Shown here: positions 1 to 4,598 of the stretch, in pieces | Position numbering within the stretch: position 1 is the stretch's first letter | Layout of the letters: each line of letters opens with the position of its first letter | NCBI GenBank assembly: GCA_027488715.1 | Contig: JAIYBD010000188.1 | Coordinates: 1 to 6,412 of the forward strand | Direction: 5' to 3' | Source: Bacteroidota bacterium | GTDB lineage: Bacteria > Bacteroidota > Bacteroidia > UBA7662 > CANHCV01 | Length of the DNA: 6,412 nucleotides | Position numbers and translations under genes: made by a program | Notes under the pieces: model-generated | The model's input: only the letters and a program-made list of their open reading frames with translations | Database searches by the model: none | What the model was told of the DNA's origin: nothing

Positions 1-176
1 ACAAAACCTCGAATGATGGAGGCTACCTTTCCGCCCCCTTTTCTTTCGAGATGAATTTTTAGGTTTTGCTGTTGGGGCGGTAACGTTTCTGCATCATTCA
101 AATTGAAAAACGAGTAATTGAACTCAGGATCGGTGGAATACACCACTCCTTCGCGGTTTTTATCTTTTTTTCCCAT
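1..176 (-). CDS. SUI1/YciH-like translation initiation factor, 3' end outside window (partial)
   Basis: Reading the minus strand from the ATG at 176 gives 58 uninterrupted codons to the window edge, beginning MGKKDKNREGVVYSTDPEF. The segment ETLPPQQQNLKIHLERKGGG, followed by KVASIIRGF, matches the start of the SUI1/eIF1 fold as found in Bacteroidota proteins of about 110 residues: a basic, flexible N-terminus, a VVYST segment, then the first beta-strands with the Gly/Lys-rich turn. Roughly half the protein is present. In eukaryotes and archaea the family inspects start codons on the small ribosomal subunit. The role of bacterial homologues such as YciH is less settled. The ATG lies one base after the stop codon of the permease gene, so it is probably the third gene of that operon and is translated by reinitiation or from a site inside the permease 3' end. 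The family call is firm; the cellular role is not. Confidence 0.87.
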   Translation of the reverse strand, partial: MGKKDKNREGVVYSTDPEFNYSFFNLNDAETLPPQQQNLKIHLERKGGGKVASIIRGF

Positions 177-177
177 G

Positions 178-1443
178 TTACTTTTTAAATGCCCAACGTG
201 CAATTTCTTTCAAAGTTACTTTTTTTCCGTACATCAATACCCCAATTCGATAAATTCGGGCGGAAATGTAGGTAATAAAAACAAAGCTCAATACCATGGT
301 AACCATGCTCAACGCCAGTTCCCAAGGAGCAACGGCATCAAAGGCAAAGCGCGCCATCATCACCACCGGAGCCGTAAGGGGAATCATGGAACTCCAAAAT
401 GCCGTGGCCGAATGCGGCTGAGCCACCGCCGTTTGGGCCAACAAAAATGCAACAATGATGGGAAGCGTTACAGGAAAAGTGAGTTGTTGTGCGTCTTGCT
501 CTTGATCTACGGCCGAACCAATGGCCGCAAACAACGCAGCATAGGTTAGGAATCCGAAAATGAAGTAAAAGAAGAACACCAATAAGAATCCGGGAACATC
601 CGCCATGGCCGAAAGCGCGTCGGGCGACATGGCATCGGGAGCGGCAGTAGCCGATGAAGAAACGGCATCGCCCAAAAAGGCGGGCAATACCAACGAAACC
701 ACAATCATCGTTAAACCAATCCAAATGAGGAATTGCAACAAAGCAGTGGCTGCGATGCCCAATATTTTTCCCATCATGAGTTGGAACGGCTGCACGCTCG
801 AAATCAATACCTCCATGATTCGGTTGCTTTTTTCTTCGGAAACGCCGCGCAATACCTGCATGCCGTAAATCAAAATGAAAAAGTACATCAACATGCTACC
901 CACCGTGGCCAATCCAAACGCTTTCTCGCTCGATTGAGAACTTCCTTCGGGTTTTACACTTTGAATGCTGAATTCCGGAGTTTTCAAGGAATCGAGTTTG
1001 GCCCTCGACACTCCGTTTTCTTCCAATTTTTTGTCTTCAACCGTTTTGGAAATATTCTCTGTGAGATAATCCTGCACCTTTAAACTCAATGGCGATTGGC
1101 TGGTAAATTTCAAGCCTTGACCTGGGTTCTTTCCAAAAACCTCAGGGGTAATGGTAAGCAAACCCAAATTTTCATCCTGCGCCAAACTATCGATTAAAGC
1201 TTGGCCTTTCAATGGCGCAGGAATGAGAAGGAGTTTTTCCTTGCTAGGAAGTTTTTGATTCCACAAATTCGCTTCATCCTGCACCCAAATGGTTTGTGCC
1301 GAATCGTCCATTTTGGCAATCAAAACAGGAACCGCAATGAATGCCGACATTAATAACGGGCCCAAAATGGAGAGAATCCAGAATTGCTTGGTTTTTACCC
1401 GAACGAATAATTCCCTGGAAAGGATTAGGTAGATGGCTCTCAT
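178..1443 (-). CDS. ABC-2 type exporter permease, NatB-like
   Basis: This 421-residue inner-membrane protein has the layout of NatB/YhaP-type permeases. A short cytosolic N-terminus leads to transmembrane segment 1 (about residues 21-43). A soluble extracytoplasmic domain follows (about 45-176). The C-terminal half holds five or six more hydrophobic segments (about 177-197, 227-256, 284-310, 322-342, perhaps 350-366, and 374-400). The family signature SEEKSNRIMEVLISS (202-216) follows the second segment as the coupling region for the ATPase. A second conserved stretch, AIGSAVDQEQDAQQ, lies at 307-320. The loop at 258-282 is rich in Ala, Ser, Asp and Met and looks like a low-complexity external loop. 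The start ATG overlaps the ATPase stop codon in an ATGA, so the two subunits should be made together. The founding member, NatAB of Bacillus, exports sodium, but homologues move varied substrates and nothing here identifies the cargo. Confidence 0.92.
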   Translation of the reverse strand: MRAIYLILSRELFVRVKTKQFWILSILGPLLMSAFIAVPVLIAKMDDSAQTIWVQDEANLWNQKLPSKEKLLLIPAPLKGQALIDSLAQDENLGLLTITPEVFGKNPGQGLKFTSQSPLSLKVQDYLTENISKTVEDKKLEENGVSRAKLDSLKTPEFSIQSVKPEGSSQSSEKAFGLATVGSMLMYFFILIYGMQVLRGVSEEKSNRIMEVLISSVQPFQLMMGKILGIAATALLQFLIWIGLTMIVVSLVLPAFLGDAVSSSATAAPDAMSPDALSAMADVPGFLLVFFFYFIFGFLTYAALFAAIGSAVDQEQDAQQLTFPVTLPIIVAFLLAQTAVAQPHSATAFWSSMIPLTAPVVMMARFAFDAVAPWELALSMVTMVLSFVFITYISARIYRIGVLMYGKKVTLKEIARWAFKK

Positions 1444-2339
1444 AGGGCAGAATTTTGAACGATTTGAATGAAAATTTCATTGAGTCCCGGAATCAATTCC
1501 CGGCAACTGTGGATGGTTAGCTGGGATTGAAGGGCCTTTTGAAGCCACTCGTTCACCGAATGTTCGGCCATCGGCAAAACGACTTTTTGCCCGTCTTCCG
1601 TTTGAACAATGGAAAACCCTTGCATCCAATCGGGGATGTTTCCTTCAAATAGCAACTCAATTTCACTGGATTTGTGGGCCTGACGTATTTCCCGGGTGGT
1701 TCCCGAAAGCACCACTTTGCTTTGGTGAATCATCACCAAACTATCGCACAAGGTTTCTACCGATTCCATGCGGTGGGAAGAAAACAAAATGGTGGCTCCC
1801 CGTTGTTTTAAATTCAGAATTTCTTCCTTGAGAATTTCGGCGTTCACGGGATCGAAGCCGGAAAACGGCTCGTCCAAAATCACCAAATCGGGCTCATGAA
1901 GGATGGTTGCGATGAATTGCACCTTTTGTTGCATCCCTTTCGACAAGTCGGCCACGTGTTTGTTCCACCATTTTTGAAGGTCGAAACGTTCAAACCATTG
2001 TTTGCAACGGAGGGTTGCTTCCGATTTAGACAAGCCTTTGAGTTGCCCCAAGTAGATGACTTGATCGGCGATATTCATCTTCTTATACAGCCCTCTTTCT
2101 TCGGGAAGATAACCCACCTTTTGAATGTCTTCCCTGCGAATTGGACGACCTTCAAAGAGCACTTCGCCTTCGTCGGGCGCAATGATTTGATTGATGATTC
2201 GAATGGACGTGGTTTTGCCGGCGCCATTGGGGCCCAGCAAACCAAAAATGCTGCCCTTAGGAATGGAAAAACTTACTCCATTGAGGGCCTTGTGCGCTTC
2301 AAACGATTTATGGATGTTGCGCAGTTCAATAAGATTCAT
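1440..2339 (-). CDS. ABC transporter ATP-binding protein, NatA-like
   Basis: This 299-residue cytosolic ATPase has a complete nucleotide-binding domain: Walker A GPNGAGKTT at 36-44, ABC signature LSKGMQQKV at 132-140, Walker B LVILDEP at 152-158 with catalytic Glu157, D-loop around SGFDP (160-164), and switch His189 in SSHRME. Where most ABC ATPases have the Q-loop glutamine, this protein reads VGYLPEERGLY (75-85). That variant is usual for the NatA/YhaQ subfamily, so it is not a defect. Residues from about 215 form the C-terminal extension (DUF4162-like) found on these exporters. The gene is first in its operon and overlaps the permease by 4 bp, so it powers that exporter. No convincing Shine-Dalgarno sequence precedes the ATG, as is normal in Bacteroidota. 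The transported substrate is unknown. Confidence 0.94.
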   Translation of the reverse strand: MNLIELRNIHKSFEAHKALNGVSFSIPKGSIFGLLGPNGAGKTTSIRIINQIIAPDEGEVLFEGRPIRREDIQKVGYLPEERGLYKKMNIADQVIYLGQLKGLSKSEATLRCKQWFERFDLQKWWNKHVADLSKGMQQKVQFIATILHEPDLVILDEPFSGFDPVNAEILKEEILNLKQRGATILFSSHRMESVETLCDSLVMIHQSKVVLSGTTREIRQAHKSSEIELLFEGNIPDWMQGFSIVQTEDGQKVVLPMAEHSVNEWLQKALQSQLTIHSCRELIPGLNEIFIQIVQNSAL

Positions 2340-2420
2340 GCTTTAAAGTTCTTTAAAAAAACCTGAATAAAAAACCATTTTTTACCCGAACTTCGCTGAT
2401 CAATTGAACGATCTGTATAA
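2340..2420. promoter_or_regulatory. Divergent intergenic region between the exporter operon and the barrel-coaE operon
   Basis: These 81 A/T-rich bases separate the two divergent transcription units, so both promoters should lie here or slightly inside the genes. Neither strand shows a clean TAnnTTTG -7 element. On the plus strand, TATAAATG (2416-2423) is a weak candidate and would fit transcription starting close to the second in-frame ATG at 2430. Next to the ATPase start lies the short direct repeat CTTTAAAGTT/CTTTAAAAAA (2341-2360), whose first copy contains the palindrome CTTTAAAG. The region is assigned by position, not by strong motifs. Confidence 0.35.
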
Positions 2421-2933
2421 ATGACCGCTATGAAAGGACGACTATTTTGGATTTTAGGATTCATGTTTTTACTTAACGGCAATTCCTTCGCTCAGGTTTA
2501 CCGTCAAGCCGTAGGAATTCGGGGAAATGGCAATCTTTTGGGATTTTCTTTTGTTCAACGAATTGCCCCTTCCTTAACCGGAGAAGTCATTCTTGAACGA
2601 AACCCCTTCGACTCACACATTGCCGGAACGGTTCGCTTCCACAAAAGCACATTCGGCCCTCGCTTGAATTCGTACTTTGGAATTGGCGGACAAGCTGGAT
2701 TTGTTCGATACGCGCCGGGTACTTTTGTTGGTTTGAATACGCAGTTTGGATTGGAGTACAAACTGCCTTTATTGCCCATTCAAACCAGCATTGATTTGAT
2801 GCCCATGATCAATATCGGGCCGCACCCCAAAAACATTTACTTGCAGGTTGCTTTGGGAATTCGTTATGTTACCAAAAAAGATGAAACGCGAGGCTTGCGT
2901 GGCGTTATCAATCAAATGAAAAGCATGCCATGA
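2421..2933 (+). CDS. Small outer-membrane beta-barrel protein
   Basis: The product is up to 170 residues with an N-terminal signal peptide: Lys/Arg, a hydrophobic run, then NSFA-Q, so cleavage is likely after Ala24. The mature part alternates polar and hydrophobic residues in short strands, and resembles a widespread Bacteroidota barrel family. The matching features are an opening AVGIRG, a following GFSF strand, NSYFGIGGQAGF in the middle, FGLEYKLPLLPI with a proline turn, and a final ALGIRY strand. The size would suit an eight-stranded barrel. A charged tail of about 20 residues follows the last strand, which is slightly unusual because many barrels end on an aromatic residue. Translation may start at the second ATG (2430), which leaves the more typical signal peptide MKGRLFW; both starts are possible. 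The stop overlaps the next gene in an ATGA. The function of this family is not known to me. It could be structural or a small channel. Confidence 0.75.
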   Translation: MTAMKGRLFWILGFMFLLNGNSFAQVYRQAVGIRGNGNLLGFSFVQRIAPSLTGEVILERNPFDSHIAGTVRFHKSTFGPRLNSYFGIGGQAGFVRYAPGTFVGLNTQFGLEYKLPLLPIQTSIDLMPMINIGPHPKNIYLQVALGIRYVTKKDETRGLRGVINQMKSMP

Positions 2934-3490
2934 CGGATCGCGACCTCTTCTTAGAGCACACCATCGATTACTTCGGACCTCATGCCGAGCGCAAAGGAGA
3001 AATCGAATCGCAACTGCCCACGTTCATTCAGTGGGATTTTGTTTTTTTTTTTTTCCAAAACCCCCAGTTAAAACAATTGGAAGCAGAAGCCTTTCGTCCG
3101 GTTCAGCAATGGTTTCGCAACCAAGGTTGGCCCGTTTTACGTTTAGCAGAAAACGTTTGGGAGTCGGTTGAAAGCATTCCTGAAGAGGCCCGAGTGCCGG
3201 AAGAAGTGGTTCAACAATTGCAAGCGCGTTTTGACCAAATGGAAGATCAGCGAAAAGGAGCGGTGTTTACGTTGTTCTGCTGCGGAAGCGATCGCACCCA
3301 CTGGACGGCCGCTCAAGCGCTCTTGGAGGGCGGAATTACCCCCAAAGAATTTGCTCTCGTGTTGGCATCGGCCGAAATTACTGCCGCCAAATTGGCTGGA
3401 CAGATGAGCAAAACCGACTGGAAAGAAGCTTTGAGGGAATTTGAAGATTTGGCGTACGACGCCCTCGATTTTGCCGACGAAGAAGCATGA
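2930..3490 (+). CDS. Hypothetical protein, 186 residues, containing a 13-T tract
   Basis: I do not recognise a family. The protein has no signal peptide and no convincing membrane segment; the four consecutive phenylalanines (39-42) in WDFVFFFFQNP come from a T13 run in the DNA. The rest is rich in Glu, Gln and Ala and reads as mostly alpha-helical, with a likely amphipathic helix at about 91-109, a Cys-Cys pair at 117-118 (LFCCGSDRTHW), an Ala-rich helical stretch at about 143-157, and a very acidic C-terminus ending DFADEEA. It was accepted as a gene because it overlaps both neighbours by ATGA junctions (2930-2933 and 3487-3490) and its frame is open and compositionally protein-like throughout. 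It probably works in the cytosol. Its place directly before coaE ties it to that message but does not reveal its job. Losing or gaining one T would truncate it. Confidence 0.72.
   Translation: MTDRDLFLEHTIDYFGPHAERKGEIESQLPTFIQWDFVFFFFQNPQLKQLEAEAFRPVQQWFRNQGWPVLRLAENVWESVESIPEEARVPEEVVQQLQARFDQMEDQRKGAVFTLFCCGSDRTHWTAAQALLEGGITPKEFALVLASAEITAAKLAGQMSKTDWKEALREFEDLAYDALDFADEEA
3042..3054 (+). repeat. T13 homopolymer inside the coding sequence
   Basis: Thirteen consecutive T follow the G at 3041 and encode Val38 and Phe39-Phe42 as GTT TTT TTT TTT TTC. With one T fewer, the frame ends at TAA 3069-3071. With one T more, it ends at TGA 3169-3171. Either change yields a short product. Runs this long are prone to replication or transcription slippage and also to sequencing error. 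In the given sequence the tract length keeps the 186-codon frame open. Confidence 0.9.
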
Positions 3491-4071
3491 AACGCATTGG
3501 ATTAACAGGAGGAATTGGGAGCGGGAAAAGTACGGTCGCTTCGGTTTTTGCCACCTTGGGGATTCCGTGTTACAATAGCGACCGCCGCGCCAAAGAACTT
3601 ATGGTTGAAAAAGATTCCCTACAAACCTTCCTCTTCCAACATTTCGGACCGGAGGTCATCCAAAACCATCAACTCCAATCCTCCATCATTTCCAACGTTG
3701 TTTTCGAACATCCCGAAATGCTGGAAAAACTCAACGGTGCCGTACACCCCGAGGTGGGGAAAGACTTCGACGCTTGGTGCGAAAAGCAGACCTCTCCATA
3801 TGTTTTGAAAGAAGCAGCGCTGCTGTTCGAAAGCGGGAGCTGGAAAAATTTGGATGCCATCGTTTGCGTTACCGCTCCCGAAGCGTTGCGAATTGAACGC
3901 GTGATGCAGCGCAACGGATTCTCCCGTGAACAGGTGAAGGCTCGGATTCAAAATCAAATGCCCGAAGAAGAAAAAATTTCCCGATCTCAATTTGTCATCG
4001 AAAACGATGGAAACCATTCCCTCATTGAACAAGTGTTGGCCATCCACCAAACGCTTCTCAAGAAATCTTAA
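3487..4071 (+). CDS. coaE: Dephospho-CoA kinase (EC 2.7.1.24)
   Basis: The enzyme phosphorylates the 3'-hydroxyl of the ribose of dephospho-CoA using ATP, the last step of coenzyme A synthesis, in the cytosol. At 194 residues it is full length for the family. Visible motifs are the P-loop GGIGSGKST (8-16), the substrate-side acidic motif SDRRAKEL with Asp32 (31-38), HPEV (87-90), LLFESG (112-117), and the nucleotide-contacting VTAPEALRIERVMQR (128-142). The lid follows as RIQNQMPEEEK (153-163), and the closing strand as FVIENDG (169-175). The proline often found before LLFE is alanine here, which is common among Bacteroidota homologues as far as I recall. The ATG overlaps the stop of the preceding gene in an ATGA, so translation is probably coupled to it. 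No hairpin followed by a T-run is visible after the stop, so a terminator could not be identified. Confidence 0.95.
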   Translation: MKRIGLTGGIGSGKSTVASVFATLGIPCYNSDRRAKELMVEKDSLQTFLFQHFGPEVIQNHQLQSSIISNVVFEHPEMLEKLNGAVHPEVGKDFDAWCEKQTSPYVLKEAALLFESGSWKNLDAIVCVTAPEALRIERVMQRNGFSREQVKARIQNQMPEEEKISRSQFVIENDGNHSLIEQVLAIHQTLLKKS

Positions 4072-4087
4072 TTAACAAAACCCCCTC

Positions 4088-4117
4088 TTTCTTTTTACAA
4101 CCCCGTGTTTACCTTTG
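4088..4117 (+). promoter_or_regulatory. Bacteroidota-type promoter (TTT-N19-TACCTTTG)
   Basis: TACCTTTG at 4110-4117 matches the Bacteroidota -7 consensus TAnnTTTG at every fixed position. Nineteen bases upstream lies TTT (4088-4090), a one-base mismatch to the usual -33 TTG at the usual spacing. It sits in the 50-bp gap after coaE and ends four bases before the GTG start of the cysteine-rich gene. This makes it the expected promoter of that gene and probably of the receptor downstream. Transcription would begin at about 4121-4125. Confidence 0.65.
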
Positions 4118-4121
4118 TGGG

Positions 4122-4550
4122 GTGAAGCGATTCATTTCCATAGCCTTACTTTTCTCTTTCGTATTCGCAACGGCCGTGCCCGCTGCGGTTATCGATTGTT
4201 GTTGCAAGGCCATGCAAGCCGAAAGTTCAAGCTGTTGTGCATCGATGGAAGATGAAGCGGATGCGTGCTGCAGCGATCAAGAATCGGTGATTCTCAAAAA
4301 ATTCGAGGAAAAGGCGGCCTTTTTTCAAGAGAAATCGGTGGAGAAATCGGAAAAACCGATCTTGCATCCTCACGGAAAAGCGCCCAACGGTTTGGTTGAA
4401 TTCGCTTTCAACCGGGCGCTTCAACTTCTTCTCCCCACATCCATCAAAATTCCCGAGCGAGTCCCGTGTTCCAAAAGGGATATCGTCAGCTTTTCAACCC
4501 ATACTTCCCACCGTTTTGTGGGGATCGATTTTTCCATTTGGCGCTGTTGA
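4122..4550 (+). CDS. Secreted cysteine-cluster protein, HYC_CC_PP-like
   Basis: This 142-residue protein starts at GTG (4122). The choice is supported by the signal peptide it creates, MKRFISIALLF through about ATAVPA (residue 21); no in-frame ATG could serve instead. Right after the likely cleavage site come three cysteine clusters at 10-12 residue spacing: CCC at 26-28, CC at 38-39 and CC at 49-50, with Met31 and Met42 near the first two and acidic residues between. Single cysteines lie at 116 and at the very C-terminus (142), for nine in all. A charged helical stretch follows (about 55-78), then His82 and His84, a hydrophobic segment ALQLLLPTSIKIPE (99-112), and two more histidines (127, 130). 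Small secreted proteins with CC pairs next to TonB-dependent receptors form the HYC_CC_PP group in Bacteroidota. This one lacks the HYC and PP motifs, so it is a divergent relative at best. Thiol-rich clusters could bind copper or another soft metal in the periplasm; this is an inference. No lipobox is present. Confidence 0.72.
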   Translation: MKRFISIALLFSFVFATAVPAAVIDCCCKAMQAESSSCCASMEDEADACCSDQESVILKKFEEKAAFFQEKSVEKSEKPILHPHGKAPNGLVEFAFNRALQLLLPTSIKIPERVPCSKRDIVSFSTHTSHRFVGIDFSIWRC

Positions 4551-4584
4551 GTTCAACCCATTTTCACTTGAAAATACGTTGAAC
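4551..4584. promoter_or_regulatory. 34-bp interrupted palindrome before the receptor gene
   Basis: The outer arms GTTCAAC (4551-4557) and GTTGAAC (4578-4584) and the inner arms ATTTTCA (4560-4566) and TGAAAAT (4569-4575) share one centre between 4567 and 4568. Fourteen of 17 symmetric pairs are complementary; the mismatches are two pairs between the arms and the central pair. The element begins directly after the stop codon of the cysteine-rich gene and ends 14 bases before the receptor ATG. No T-run follows, so it is not a standard terminator. It may be an operator for a dimeric regulator, or an RNA hairpin that affects processing or translation. Confidence 0.5.
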
Positions 4585-4598
4585 ATCAATCCCAAAAA

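Noticed and set aside
75..85. Residues 75-85 of the NatA-like ATPase: missing Q-loop glutamine as a sign of inactivity
   Set aside because: The coordinates here are residue numbers of the protein encoded at 1440-2339. The LPEERGLY variant is normal for this ATPase subfamily, and all other catalytic motifs are intact.
118..549. A 143-codon plus-strand frame opposite the permease and SUI1-like genes
   Set aside because: Its His/Arg/Asn-rich low-complexity composition and its antisense position over two recognised genes mark it as a shadow.
3055..3071. Frameshift or pseudogene in the 186-residue gene after the T tract
   Set aside because: With 13 T the frame continues unbroken to the ATGA junction with coaE, so the gene is intact as given.
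4100..4123. A possible hairpin with ACCCC and GGGGT arms around the -7 element
   Set aside because: Only five Watson-Crick pairs, the inner part relies on G-T pairs, and no T-run follows, so neither a terminator nor an operator is supported.
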